Of a DNA stretch of 64,000 nucleotides, positions 12,001 to 23,894 are shown one piece after another. The stretch is taken from NCBI GenBank assembly GCA_905182995.1, contig CAJJDP010000044.1:133060-197059 (forward strand). Direction: 5' to 3'. Each line of letters begins with the position of its first letter. Positions within the stretch are counted from its first letter, which is position 1. The position numbers and the translations under genes were made by a program. Source of the DNA: Paramecium octaurelia. Lineage: Eukaryota; Ciliophora; Oligohymenophorea; Peniculida; Parameciidae. The notes under the pieces were generated by a model, which worked only from the letters and a program-made list of their open reading frames with translations, was not told the origin of the DNA and searched no databases.

Positions 12001-14121
12001 ATGGAGTTAGCGAATTATTTACACTTAATAGAAAGAGAAATCAAATGATATTGATTAATGATGTGATATTTTCAATGAAAAGATAATTTAATGCTGAGTT
12101 TGAATTGATCTAAAAATAGAGATAATAATAATTGGATAATATTAATGAAAGAAATAAGAGAATCATTGAAATTAATGGAGAATTGAAAAGAGATCCTCAA
12201 TTACAACAAATGAAAAAGAATATTTTGGAAGACCCAGAAAAAATATTGACTGTTAAACCAGATGAAATAGGATTCTAATAATATGAGACAAGAGAAATGA
12301 GAGAGAAGAAGGAACAAGAGAGATTGAAAGAAGAAGCTCGTTTGAAAGCATTGATGGCAGATGATTCAGGAGTTAGAGCAGTTAAAGATATGATGGGAGG
12401 CACTTTGGAAGAGAAGAAGGAAACTCCATTAGATGAAAAATTAGAAGTGGAAGAATGGATGAAGAAGAGTCCAGATGATATGACAGAGGAGGAAAGAATG
12501 AAATTAAAAGAATTTGAAGTCAGGAAGTAGAAGTTGGAAGAAGAAAAGGAGAAGATTCGTAAAAATTTAGAAGCTGAACTCAAAAAGTTGAATAATGAAA
12601 TTACTGATATTTGTTAAAGATTTGATGATAAATTGTTGATTCTATTTAGAAGAAAATTAGAATATGACTATAGAATACTTGAATAAGAATTATCAATCGT
12701 AAGATTGGCATTATCCATTATTATCTCATAATAGGCTTAACTGAGAGTTTCAGAGTTGGAGAAATTGCATGATGAGATGACTACTCAATTAAATTAATTG
12801 CAATAAATGAAGAATAATCTAGATTAAACTAGAGATTTGACATAATAACAAAGGAAAACTTTGAATGATTAAATTGTCAATTACTTTAATAGAGGTTAGA
12901 CTGCTGGTATGGATGCTAACAAAGTTAAGATCCTTTGGCAATATGCTTTTGAAGATTAGAAGACCAATGAAAGAGCTAAATAGGAATAAGATGAAAAATT
13001 ACTTAAAATTCAAAAATATAAGGATGTACTTATTTAAATTGATCCATTGTTTGAAAATCAAAAGAAAATTATATCTGCATAGTTGGATGAATAATTTGAA
13101 AACTACTTATTTGATATCTAAGAAAAAGCTAGCAATTTATAAGGAATTGATTTTGAACATGTTCGTGATCAATTATTGCAAGTTCTAAGTTAAAGATTCA
13201 GAATGAAATTAGAATATGAAAAAATTGATAAGGATTCCAATGATCTTGAAAATTTCAATAAAAAGTTCGAATAAGATTTTAATTAATTGTCTTCATAACT
13301 CTAAAATAGTGAAGAAGACATTTAGAGTCTACATAATATGCTTGAAAAGAGTAGATCTAATATTGAAGTCATGTTCAGATTCAAATAAGGATATGTTGAA
13401 ATCAGCCAGGACAAACCAGTACCGAATTTACAAGATGCTGCACTGATTCCTAGAGAAACAATTGAGAAAAAGAATGATGAAATCAAAAAGGAAGGAGATA
13501 CTAAAATTGAATTGATGAAAGATATTATCAAAAGTAAATATTAAGTTGAAAAAAATGAATATGATTTAAAGAAGAGAGATCTCATTATATAAGATTTAGA
13601 ATGCAAGACTAGGGAAGTCTAATTGTTGAAAGTTAAAAAAGAGATGCAAATTGCTTTAACAAAGGACGACACCAGATTGAATGAGAGAGAACTGGCTAAT
13701 CTAAAAGATTAGATTGATCTTTTAAAGAGTGCCACTGATAAGAGATTATAGATTATTAACAAGAAGAGAGAAAAGATTGAAAAAGATATTGATTTCATTA
13801 AAAAGGAGAATCAATAATTGATTGGATAGGGAGGAGTTTTATCTGTATTTATTTTGTATTATTCTAGGGAAATGTAAAATAATTATAAGATATTTCAGAT
13901 ATGTAGAACAAAAAGAATGTTAGGTAAGGAGAGGAATAATAAGAACCATAAGAAGATAAATTTACGTATTTGCATATTTTATATATTTTAGTTAAATTGC
14001 TCGTAATTACAGACTATTTAAGAAGGCCAAGGAATAGGCTGAAGAAATTGAAATTTTAAGAGATGAGCTTACAAAACTTAAAGCTAAGACTTTTGCTAAT
14101 TTCTAATAAGTCCATCGTTGA
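9050..14121 (+). CDS. CFAP43: Axonemal WD40/coiled-coil protein, CFAP43-like
   Basis: Spliced frame of about 1656 residues. Introns: 9188-9216 (ends AAG, least certain), 10256-10278, 13845-13867 and 13966-13991; with these the phases close to TGA 14119-14121. The N-terminal half is a WD40 propeller region (for example GRYLLVILGVPKFEICLWD, SAGVLRFYNV, YSGGFEGDLFWWTG). The C-terminal half is a long charged coiled coil. This is the architecture of CFAP43/CFAP44, the tether linking inner dynein arms I1/f to doublet microtubules. The order NPIVHVY followed by the PKFE..LW blade resembles CFAP43 more than CFAP44, but CFAP44 is not excluded. A ten-codon polyQ tract lies in the linker. The 5' end is the weak point: a second frame is open from 9082 and could start at ATG 9107. 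Confidence 0.7.
11850..11879 (+). repeat. Poly-glutamine tract in the CFAP43-like gene
   Basis: Ten consecutive TAA/TAG/CAA codons in frame, all Gln in this code. Under the standard code this would be a run of stops, so it directly shows the nuclear ciliate code. It lies in the flexible linker between propellers and coiled coil, next to a second TAA run near 11928. Confidence 0.9.
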
Positions 14122-14815
14122 TATAATCAAATTTATAAAAAATTAATTACAATTTATGAAACTTGTGATAGTATATGTTAAATTTACTATATTGCAAAGA
14201 AAAGAAATTCAAAATGACATGGGGTTATTTTATTATCTCACTTCTTTGAGAATGAATTATTATTAGAACTAAAAGCTTAGTATTTAATATTGATATTAGT
14301 AGTTAAAAATTATTCCTGATTCTATATCTCATTTTGCCAATTTTTTTTATTTCTAGCCGATTAAATTATTATTTCTTCAAATTATAAGTTTTGAATATAA
14401 ATTACAGAAATATAATATAATAATTAAAATAATTAATAAATATTATATTATCGAAATTGATACACATTTAAAGGAACTTCATTAATTCCAAGTCGGGTAA
14501 TAACGAATTGATAATCTATAGGATACCGAATTCTTGTTGATTTATATGAATTTGAAATCTTTTAATTCAGAAAACAATTTGAGCCATTTAAACTATATAT
14601 TTCTATTCAATTTAATTTGTTATTTTTTTATTAATGCTCATCATTTATTAAAGTGAAATTAATTAGCTTGCAATCCTTCCAATTAAAAATTATGATTATG
14701 TTACCCAAAATAGATTAAACTTACATTTCAAGTTAACAGAAATCTATATTTACATTTTTTTATAAGACAATTATATAAAGTTTTTATTTATTCTTTCGCC
14801 TTAATAATTAAATCC
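14122..14815. other. Intergenic; left part single-copy, right part duplicated
   Basis: A 0.7 kb A+T-rich stretch between the CFAP43-like gene and the first Cache-gene copy. No frame in either direction looks coding. From 14308 onward the sequence belongs to the repeated segment described separately, so the promoter region of the Cache gene appears twice (here and at 15618-16125). Confidence 0.5.
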
Positions 14816-16926
14816 ATGATCCAAATGTTTCTTAGGGGTTTTAGGAACTTAAGAATGAAATTGCAAGTGTTGATAATAATTTTACCAATCCTCGCATTAA
14901 CTATGTTGTTGGTTGGGTTAACTAGCTATTTATAATCTACAGTAATTTTTAATTTACTTGAAAACTAATCAAACCATCTATTGATGTATTAAGAATATAA
15001 AGCACTGTCCCAAGTAGCATTGGAATTGCAAACATATATCGGATATAAGCATAAATTTTGTAAAAATTCTTTTAATTATTAGATATCTCCAGATTAGGTC
15101 ACTTAAATAAGATATTCAGCTTTATTTAATAAAAAGGGAGAGATTCAAGCATGAATCATTTATAAAGTTGTTTAAAACTAGAGGAAATATAAACTAATTT
15201 TATATAGTTTGATGCGCCATAATTTTGTTATTTTGCTTGTGGATCCGATGATAAAATAACATTGCCTTAAGAAAATCAATTGCTAAAGATTTTTAATCAA
15301 ACAACTTAATTGATTAATTAGTTTACAATTGCTTTGGATGCAACAGAAAACTCATTAATTGCAATGGTAGATTTTTCGGATACTATCTATTTTGCTGCCT
15401 ATCCTCATATTTATTTAAATTTGTAATACAACCCTATAAAACGACCTTGGTAATTATCATCCTAACAATAGGTATATAAGTCACATGAATGGATTGAAAA
15501 CTTAACCTGAAAAAAACTACTTTTTCTCCCCAATATTTACGAATTACGTCAAAAATATTTACTAGATGTCTATTACGTATTCTATATCTGGGACTTCGAC
15601 TTCAAATATTGGCATANAATTATTCCTGATTCTATATCTCATTTTGCCAATTTTTTTTATTTCTAGCCGATTAAATTATTATTTCTTCAAATTATAAGTT
15701 TTGAATATAAATTACAGAAATATAATATAATAATTAAAATAATTAATAAATATTATATTATCGAAATTGATACACATTTAAAGGAACTTCATTAATTCCA
15801 AGTCGGGTAATAACGAATTGATAATCTATAGGATACCGAATTCTTGTTGATTTATATGAATTTGAAATCTTTTAATTCAGAAAACAATTTGAGCCATTTA
15901 AACTATATATTTCTATTCAATTTAATTTGTTATTTTTTTATTAATGCTCATCATTTATTAAAGTGAAATTAATTAGCTTGCAATCCTTCCAATTAAAAAT
16001 TATGATTATGTTACCCAAAATAGATTAAACTTACATTTCAAGTTAACAGAAATCTATATTTACATTTTTTTATAAGACAATTATATAAAGTTTTTATTTA
16101 TTCTTTCGCCTTAATAATTAAATCCATGATCCAAATGTTTCTTAGGGGTTTTAGGAACTTAAGAATGAAATTGCAAGTGTTGATAATAATTTTACCAATC
16201 CTCGCATTAACTATGTTGTTGGTTGGGTTAACTAGCTATTTATAATCTACAGTAATTTTTAATTTACTTGAAAACTAATCAAACCATCTATTGATGTATT
16301 AAGAATATAAAGCACTGTCCCAAGTAGCATTGGAATTGCAAACATATATCGGATATAAGCATAAATTTTGTAAAAATTCTTTTAATTATTAGATATCTCC
16401 AGATTAGGTCACTTAAATAAGATATTCAGCTTTATTTAATAAAAAGGGAGAGATTCAAGCATGAATCATTTATAAAGTTGTTTAAAACTAGAGGAAATAT
16501 AAACTAATTTTATATAGTTTGATGCGCCATAATTTTGTTATTTTGCTTGTGGATCCGATGATAAAATAACATTGCCTTAAGAAAATCAATTGCTAAAGAT
16601 TTTTAATCAAACAACTTAATTGATTAATTAGTTTACAATTGCTTTGGATGCAACAGAAAACTCATTAATTGCAATGGTAGATTTTTCGGATACTATCTAT
16701 TTTGCTGCCTATCCTCATATTTATTTAAATTTGTAATACAACCCTATAAAACGACCTTGGTAATTATCATCCTAACAATAGGTATATAAGTCACATGAAT
16801 GGATTGAAAACTTAACCTGAAAAAAACTACTTTTTCTCCCCAATATTTACGAATTACGTCAAAAATATTTACTAGATGTCTATTACGTATTCTATATCTG
16901 GGACTTCGACTTCAAATATTGGCATA
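14308..16926. repeat. Direct duplication of 1309 bp across a single N
   Basis: Bases 14308-15616 and 15618-16926 appear identical at an offset of 1310, separated by one N at 15617. The end of the left copy (GGCATA) matches the end of the right copy, after which unique sequence continues. The break falls inside a coding exon and the right copy reads through cleanly. An uncollapsed contig overlap explains this better than a real tandem duplication. Confidence 0.9.
14816..15616 (+). pseudogene. Truncated duplicate of the Cache receptor gene
   Basis: Same sequence as 16126-16926: start codon, first membrane helix, the 23-nt and 22-nt introns (15060-15082 and 15450-15471) and the Cache core with the RPWY motif. 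It stops at the N at 15617, so the frame is cut after about 250 residues. Most likely an assembly duplicate rather than a real pseudogene; it should not be counted as a separate gene. Confidence 0.75.
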
Positions 16927-17821
16927 CTTATGTAAAATATCGAATTAAATGATACAAATATTAAAGAAACCCCTTATAACATTATTGTATCTAATGAGAA
17001 TGGGGAGGTTGTACTATAAGGAATAGAATCAATCAAAAAAATGGTATATTGATTGCTTTAAGATTTTAGATCTATATTAAGGATGATGTTTTGTTTATCA
17101 ATGATACAAACCAAACTGGTTTCAATGATTCGGATTGGCAATAAATTAAAAAAGTAGCTTCTGGAGAGGAAATTGAGAATAGATGTAATGCTTATAATGC
17201 CAATGCATTCTGTTTATATAACAAATACTTTGAATAATTCGTTTTAGTGAATGTAACTAGAATTAAGGAGGGGAGCTTTTATTTGATAATGTAATAGTAG
17301 CTTAAATAATTAGATATTCCAATATCACTTCCCAAACCATATTAAACTAACAGTTAGCAACTATAAATTAGAATTTATAATCGTAACTATAGTAGAGTCA
17401 ATATATCATTTTCTTTTCAGGAATCTCTTTATTGGTTTTATCTATTTTAATCATCCATTAAATGTTCCTCCCTTTAACAGATCTTATGAGAACACTTTTC
17501 TTTTATATTAAGTCCACAGGAAACAATATTAATAAGGAAATTTTTTAATTGTTGAATACTCAAAAGAAGAAAAGAAAGAATAATGTATTTTCAGATTTGA
17601 TGCAATAATTTTTGAAGTTTGAAGCCAAACTAAATGGCAGTCAATAGAACAAAAATAAAGAGTGTTTATACTTTGAATAAATAGAATATTAAAAATAACC
17701 ATAAAGTGAGCTTATTAGTCCTTTAAATCTTAGTTTAAATAATATCACAAATGATTATTTGACTATGTGCAAGATTAAAAATATATTTGATTTATTAAAA
17801 CTTAAATTATTTAATTTCTGA
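16126..17821 (+). CDS. Cache-domain membrane sensor-like protein 1
   Basis: Spliced frame of 531 residues. Introns 16370-16392, 16760-16781, 17044-17069 and 17392-17420; all phases close to TGA 17819-17821. A basic N-terminus precedes membrane helix 1 (LIIILPILALTMLLVGLTSY). The extracellular part carries the double-Cache signature YNPIKRPWY, restored by splicing the 22-nt intron between W and Y, then a second lobe. Helix 2 (SLLVLSILIIHQMFL) leads to a polar cytoplasmic tail with no kinase, cyclase or HAMP-PAS module that I can see. Known for the family: Cache domains bind small ligands such as amino acids outside the cell. The next gene has the same layout, so the pair is a tandem duplication. 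Signalling output unknown. Confidence 0.75.
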
Positions 17822-17861
17822 ATTTACATTATTCTAAATAACAAAATCATTATAAACTATT

Positions 17862-19886
17862 ATGCTAAGGAGATATTGGAAAAATTTGAAAATTAGATCT
17901 TAAATCTCAATATTTTTATTTGTCACCTAAATATTGATTCTTTCATTAATAATAGGACTTCTGTTTGTAAATTTGAGTTTTTTGGAATTTTACTTTGAAA
18001 AAACCTAGATAGAAGTATTAGTTTAGTAAGAATTGAATCTCCAAACTAAATTAATGAACTATTCGATTACAGACACTAAACTTTAATTATATAGAAGCTT
18101 AAACTAAAATTACAGAGTTAAATATCTCTTTCAAAAAATTGAAATGGAATAAATCAACTTTCTATTTCCACCATTTAATTGTCTACAAAATTTTACAAAT
18201 CTAGATAATTTTGCATATTAGTATTCGTTCTGCTATGGAGAATTTGGATAGGCAACCACTAAATCCAATTCCATTGAATCCTTTAAGAATTTAACAAGTA
18301 GTTTGACAATACTATTGCATTTATTGGATTGGGACTTAGATTTGTCTATATGTACTAATACTTAAGAATAATATTTTGCACTATGGCCAGGCGATAAATT
18401 TATAGATTACAAGCCATAGACGAGACCATGGTATTTATCGCATTTAAGGTAAATGTCAACGAATCCAAATCAAGAGGTATTTTTTAGTGATCCATTTGTA
18501 TTTTGGACTTGGAAGGTTGTAATGATTAGTCAAACTCTTACACTGAAATCTTAAAGTGGTGAATTTTAAGGGATAGCAGCAACAGATTTGAATTTGACTC
18601 TTTTCTAAAATTTAAATAATCTCTATAAAGGATCAAACCGACTGTTTACTTTAAGTGATGGTAAGATTTTGATATCAAATACTAATTTCACATTTGGTAA
18701 TTATATTTACAATGAATCAACTATTGGTTTAAATTACGAGGACTTCATTCACATTTAACACTATCTACAGAATGAAACCTACACTAGCAATTGCCTCAAA
18801 CTCCATTAATATCACGGATATGATATTTTTTGTAGGTACAATTAGGTCTTCTAGTAAGATTAAGCAATATTTGCTAAAAGATTAGGGATATCAAACTTAA
18901 ATTTAATAATGTAAATTTAAATATTGATGTAGCATATTTGATATCCTTCAAAATTAAGAGTTTATTTAGAAAAGCTTAGATGAAATTAAAGGAAGGTTTT
19001 TAGAAATCTCTGCATACTCATTTTTCTTCATCCTCATAATAATACTGTTATCTTTTCTGATTAATCTGATAGTCATTAAATTCATCACTAAGCCATTGCA
19101 GAATGTAGTAACATCAGTATAACAATATATAAGATCAAGTGGATTTATTTATGATAGACATAAAACAAGGAAAATAATTAGAGAGAACAACCAAAATGAT
19201 ATGTGCAGATCATTAAACAATGTCCTTAATCATTTCCAAATTTAAAATAGTGAGTATTAACAGTAATAGTTAATGACCTCATAATATCCCATAAACACCT
19301 ACAATTTCTCAAAATTTTATAAGACTTCAGATTTTAATGTAAATATTTTACTTAATTTAGCTTATCCCAGATTCTTATCTTTAGTAATAAGAAATAATTG
19401 ATATGGTTATCAAATTATTATAATAGCAGTCCACCTTATGATCGTAATTTTGATTGATTAAAATAGTTTATATACGTTATTAATTTATATTTATTAATTG
19501 TTAATGAAATAAGGGTAGAGTCTGAATTCCCAGAATTAAAAAGCTGTTTGAGATTATGATGATAGACTCATTTTAACTAAATTTTAATGAGAGAAGATAT
19601 AGATCAGAGAATAACTAAGTAGAATTAATATAGATTAGTGGATTAAAGTAAACTAATAAGTCATCTAGAATGGAAACTGTATGCAATACATATAACATAT
19701 TGAGTATAAAATTGACATCTAAAATAATTAGGAGCATATGATATCCTTTGTAAAACTCTCAAACTATTACAGTAATATTATATAAAGAAGACTGAATACA
19801 CTTAAAATATGGTACGAACTTATAAACTAAATTAAGGAAGCAGGTGGGTGATAGAAATCACTTATATTAATGATCAAAATCTGTGA
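17862..19886 (+). CDS. Cache-domain membrane sensor-like protein 2
   Basis: Starts 41 bp after the stop of its paralogue, same strand. Helix 1 (SLIIGLLFVNLSFLEF) is followed by a large extracellular region with the Cache motif DYKPQTRPWY. Helix 2 (FFFILIIILLSFLINLIVI) is followed by KFITKPLQNV, resembling the start of a HAMP linker, and a Gln/Asn-rich tail. Firm introns: 18911-18932, 19339-19360 and 19704-19731. A complete 631-residue frame also needs introns at 19429-19466 (38 nt, long for this genome) and 19515-19533 (19 nt), so the last third is provisional. The end (YDILCKTLKLLQQYY) is coding in character and might belong to a helical repeat. Likely a receptor; ligand and effector unknown. 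Confidence 0.65.
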
Positions 19887-20041
19887 ACAATATAATTTCT
19901 AATTGATATGAAAGTATATCCAATATTATAATCTAATATTCTATTAAAATTAATAATTTTTAAAGAGTAAAAGGAGGAGTGTCTTACATAACTACAGATT
20001 TTAAATAGTTTATGATTATTTTTCAATATTAAATTAATAAA

Positions 20042-20287
20042 ATGTCGAAGGATATCGTTTGCACCATTGATTATCCAGGGGGAGATAAAAAGTTTAGAGT
20101 GTACCTGGATAGCCAAAAAACACCATTAGATCTAATGAGGGAGTTCTAACCTCAAATAGTATAGAACTAGAATAAGATAACTTTCTATTTTAAACAGGTC
20201 GTATTGAATCCGAATGTCCCATTTCTTGATTAAAATATCAAAGATGAGGACACTATTCTAATGAATGTTGAAGCAGAAGGTGGATGA
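20042..20287 (+). CDS. Small ubiquitin-like protein ending in Gly-Gly
   Basis: Intronless frame of 81 residues, ATG 20042 to TGA 20285-20287. The pattern fits a beta-grasp fold: an N-terminal strand pair (IVCTIDYPG..KKFRVYLD), a helix (TPLDLMREF), then strands with a DEDTI turn and a C-terminus ...EAEGG followed at once by the stop. A terminal Gly-Gly with no extension is how mature ubiquitin-like modifiers end. The DEDTI turn recalls SUMO, but the protein is about 15 residues shorter and otherwise not clearly SUMO, URM1 or NEDD8. Inference: a conjugatable modifier, or a Ubl that has merely kept the fold. It lies 45 bp upstream of a kinase gene on the same strand, with no obvious functional link. 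Confidence 0.7.
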
Positions 20288-20331
20288 TATTTTTGAAAGA
20301 TCTTATTAGATAATATAATATTAATTTAAAT

Positions 20332-21233
20332 ATGTTCAAGTGTTTGTCTAGAAAATTAGAGATTGCCAATAGACCTTAGATTTATAGATTAAGCAAGGGG
20401 AAATACAAAGAAGAAGAACTAATTGATGCAGGTGGGTACTCTCAGATTTGGAAATGTGAAGGGTTTGCAATAAAGAGGATGCTGATTCATTCTTAAGAAA
20501 CATACTTGATGGCAAAGTAGGAGATTAATGTTATGGTATTGATATAAGAATGAATAAGAAGAAAAGTTTACCCGAACACCCAAACATAGTGAAATTGATT
20601 GATTATGGGGAAGTAAAGATTCAAAATAAGCTGTTCTTTTGCATCGTGATGGAGTTGTGTGAAATGAACTTATAAGCAATGCTGACGTAAGAGATGTTAA
20701 CGGAGAGAAGAATAATAGAAATATTTAAATAGATTCTGGATGGATTAGAAGTATTACATGCAGAATAGATTAGTCATAGAGATTTGAAGTTGGAAAACAT
20801 AATGATCAGACGAGGTACTTGCAAGATATGCGATTTTGGGTCAGCATCAAATGAGATTATTGATCTGAACCTGTTGGGTTAGACTCAATTGAGTTAGATG
20901 GAAGAACAATTCAGTAAAATAACCACCATTACTTGCAGACCTCCTGAAATGATTGATGTGTTTAAACGGCAAATCATAGATTTCAAAGTTGATATTTGGC
21001 AATTAGGATGCATCCTATATCGTTTATGTTTTAGAAAGTCTCCATTTTAAGATATCAATAAAGTCTCCATTGCACAAGCTGAGTTTGAAATACCACAATC
21101 GTAATTGTCGCAGAAGACTTTGTCTTTGATTTAGAAGATGTTACAATAGGATCCAAAAAAGAGACCCAATCTTAAAGAATTGAAATTATTCCTTTATAGT
21201 AGAGAGGCTGATGATGGCGATGGTTTTTAATGA
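20332..21233 (+). CDS. NAK-family serine/threonine kinase (AAK1/GAK-like)
   Basis: A 292-residue kinase domain with little else, ATG 20332 to TGA 21231-21233. One intron at 20536-20558 (23 nt, or 26 nt to the next AAG). Features: Gly-rich loop AGGYSQIW, catalytic Lys in FAIKRM, catalytic loop HRDLKLEN at about residue 141 and DFG at about 160. The C-lobe has the segment DVFKRQIIDFKVDIWQLGC, typical of Numb-associated kinases where AAK1, GAK and Ark1/Prk1 read ..KADIWALGC. Known for the family: they phosphorylate clathrin adaptor mu subunits or actin-patch proteins in endocytosis. All catalytic residues are present, so it should be active. It lacks the long C-terminal adaptor-binding tail of metazoan members. 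Confidence 0.85.
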
Positions 21234-21269
21234 AATAAATAATAATAATTCTCAATATAAAATAAATTA

Positions 21270-22396
21270 ATGAGTGGTCTTTACAATTAGTTTGATCTCA
21301 ATAACTTCTTGCCGAGCGCATATGTAGTGGAAGCCTTACCGTTGTGTTCCATACAAGAAAATTAAGTTAGATCTGAAAGAGTTGGAGACCAAGATGCTCG
21401 CATCTACAGTGTGTACAATCAGAGCAAAGATAGAATCACACAACAAACCAATTTGGTAGACAAGATAGCCAGGTTCGTTAAGGATGATGAAGAGAAAGAA
21501 GAAGATCCAGAACAATCAGTTGAAGTGCAGACCAGATACTTTAATCTCGATAGTATTGATGTACTCTCGAAGGGAGTATGTAGAAGATGCAAAAAAGTAA
21601 TTGGTAGTGATAACCGAAGCCTGGCCATTTTGAAAAATGGTGTGTTGAAGACATTGCTGAATCTAAAGTGACTTGTCGATTTTGCTTGGGAGATCATTAT
21701 TTTTTGAAATGCCCTAATAGTTTGTGTTTCAAGTGCAACCAAGCTGGACATATGGCAAAGGATTGCGATGTAGAAGGTATCAAATGTCATAGATGCAACA
21801 AAAAGGGACATAAATCTAAAGATTGTAATGTTATCATTCTAGATGATGAAAATGTGTTTGAAAAGGACAAATAAAGATTAAAGGATCTTTTGTGTTTGAA
21901 TTGTCAAGAGAGAGGACATTTGAATTGTTTCTCAAAAGGATATAAAAAATATGATCTACTTTACTGTGAAGGGAAGGAGTAAAGAGAAAGGGAAAAAATG
22001 AATAGGACTGACCATTCTTCGAAGGATAAACATAACAATTAACATCATAATAATCAAGATCATCATTAACATCATCATCATCATCATTAGCATAATAATT
22101 AACATCATCGTTAACATGATAATCATCACAATCATTAATAACATAATCATTAACATGACAATCATCATTATTAAAATAATTAGCATTCATATAAATAAAA
22201 ACACTTGAAAGAATAAACCTAAAATCTACCTCATAAAGTCAATAAAACAATTTAAAAATAAAAGTATCATCAATAAGACTCATCCTCACAATATTCCATG
22301 TGGTCAGAAGAATCTCCAAATACTAAAAGGATGAATAATAATAAACAAAGAAAAAATAAGATTAAATAGAAAAAGCATTTCAAATAATTTAATTGA
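21270..22396 (+). CDS. CCHC zinc-knuckle protein, AIR1/2- or ZCCHC7-like
   Basis: 367 residues, ATG 21270 to TGA 22394-22396, one 23-nt intron (21597-21619) whose removal joins the two halves of the first knuckle. At least four CX2CX4HX4C-type knuckles follow: CRRCKKPGHFEKWC, then one starting CRFC, CFKCNQAGHMAKDC, CHRCNKKGHKSKDC, and a partial CLNCQERGH. The C-terminal third is extraordinarily His-rich (His with Asn/Gln over about 60 residues) and then basic. Strings of such knuckles are typical of AIR proteins, the RNA-binding subunit of TRAMP nuclear surveillance complexes. A Trf4-like polymerase, the usual partner, is encoded at 47575-50937. Other CCHC RNA-binding proteins remain possible. 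Confidence 0.7.
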
Positions 22397-22413
22397 TTAT
22401 ATATTATATTATT

Positions 22414-23894
22414 ATGTTTAATAAACCTTAAGAATATGCCGCACAAAAAAAAGAAGCCTTTCGATCCGAAATCCGTAGAATAGACAGAGAACGAATATTT
22501 AATTAAAAAAGGATTTTAATTCATTAACAGAATGATATGAAAGAAAAAGACGATTTAGAATTAACCAACTTAATACCATAAATTATATTATGCCAATAGA
22601 ATCACAACATTTAGGAATTAAAACAACTTCATCGATTTGCATTCAATTCCATCTCAACCAACAATCTTAACTAAATTACTTAGAATCAAGAATTCCTAAT
22701 TAAAAATAACTACTTATAACACAGCCTCCCAAGTTTGTTGATTAAAGAAGTTCAATGTGAAGTCATTAGAACCCTGGCAAATTCTTGTAATCATCCTCTT
22801 TTTTTATAATAATAACCTTAAAATTTACTCCAATCTTTAGAAGTTTCATATTAACTACTCCTATCCTTAACAGATACTTAAGATATAAGCGATGTATTGA
22901 TTATAACTATTTTGTAGATTCTTATATATTTAGGTAATATCTCAAACAAATGGCCGGAGATCTGCTAATATTTAATCAAGTGTTTTGATCGTTTGTTCGA
23001 ATTAAGTTCTTCAACTGACAGTAATCTGTATAGAAACATATGTTTCTGTATGCATAATATATGTTATGTTATGGATAATCAAAATTTAAGCGTCAAAGAT
23101 GTAATTGATAGTATTACCTTTAATTAGAGAATCACCTGCTTAAAAGTGATAGACAAAGGAGTTAACAGGAATGATTGCGATTTCTTACAAAATGAAATAC
23201 TACATCCTTTAACTTTATTATATTTCCAAAATGAAGAGATTGACAAGTACTTAATGAGTTCGAAAATTGTGTAATATGTAATTTCAACTTTAAAGGGGGA
23301 ATTTGTAGAAACAACTTTACAAGTTTTGAAATAGTTTTCATTAACTGAAACCATAAGTTTTTCGAATGTAAATTTCATATGATATAATAAAAGTTCCTTA
23401 TTGAATAGGATATTTTGGGTATTGCCTACGAGTATAGCAACAATCGAAAGAAGTAAATTAGAAAATTTTCATTCTTAATTGTGATCAATCTAGCTTACAA
23501 TGATAGTAAAATCTCAAATAAAATTGTTAAAAGTAAAATCATCAATAGAGTTATTAATGGTTTAAATACATCGGGAATACAAGAAAAGCAAAATTGCATT
23601 CAAGTCATCCAAAACCTACAAAAGACAGGAGACAATACAGTATTTTAAACTCTCATAGAATTGGGGACAGTGGAGATCATAGGAAATTTGATTGATGAAG
23701 TGGATACAGTAGTTTTAAAAATCTTTGTAGATACTCTTTGTAGATTTCTAAACTATGCAAAAGAAGTTCAATCCAATAAAGTGATTGAGGATATCAAGAA
23801 GATTAAACCTAAATTAGAATTAATATATAACGAAAACAAAGATCCGAAATTTTAAGATCTATTTCAATTGTTTTTATAGCTCTTATAATAATGA
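22414..23894 (+). CDS. Importin-alpha-like armadillo protein
   Basis: 484 residues, ATG 22414 to TGA 23892-23894, one 26-nt intron (23368-23393, acceptor AAG). Residues 10-40 are strongly basic and amphipathic (FRSEIRRIDRERIFNQKR), resembling an importin-beta-binding domain. The rest is alpha-helical with ARM-like repeats (for example EVQCEVIRTLANSC, which matches the H2-H3 signature, and VLKIFVDTLCRFL). Length is close to the roughly 500-530 of importin alpha. Known role: the adaptor that carries NLS cargo with importin beta into the nucleus. The usual Trp/Asn arrays are poorly preserved, so this may be a divergent paralogue; ciliates have separate importin alphas for their two nuclei. It starts only 17 bp after the preceding stop. 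Confidence 0.65.

Noticed and set aside
12275-12583. 102-codon minus-strand frame rich in Ser and Phe
   Set aside because: Shadow of the Lys/Glu-rich coiled coil of the CFAP43-like gene on the other strand.
9050-14121. Assignment as CFAP44 instead of CFAP43
   Set aside because: Both share the layout. The blade order around NPIVHVY and PKFEICLW looked closer to CFAP43; not decisive without an alignment.
14816-17821. Three tandem Cache genes
   Set aside because: The first is an exact copy cut at an N; only two independent genes are supported.
21419-21811. 130-codon minus-strand standard-code frame opposite the zinc-knuckle gene
   Set aside because: Antisense shadow: the plus strand encodes four canonical CCHC knuckles, and the minus frame has no recognisable features.
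22040-22165. Possible regulatory ATC/CAT microsatellite
   Set aside because: It lies within the coding frame and encodes the His-rich tail of the zinc-knuckle protein.
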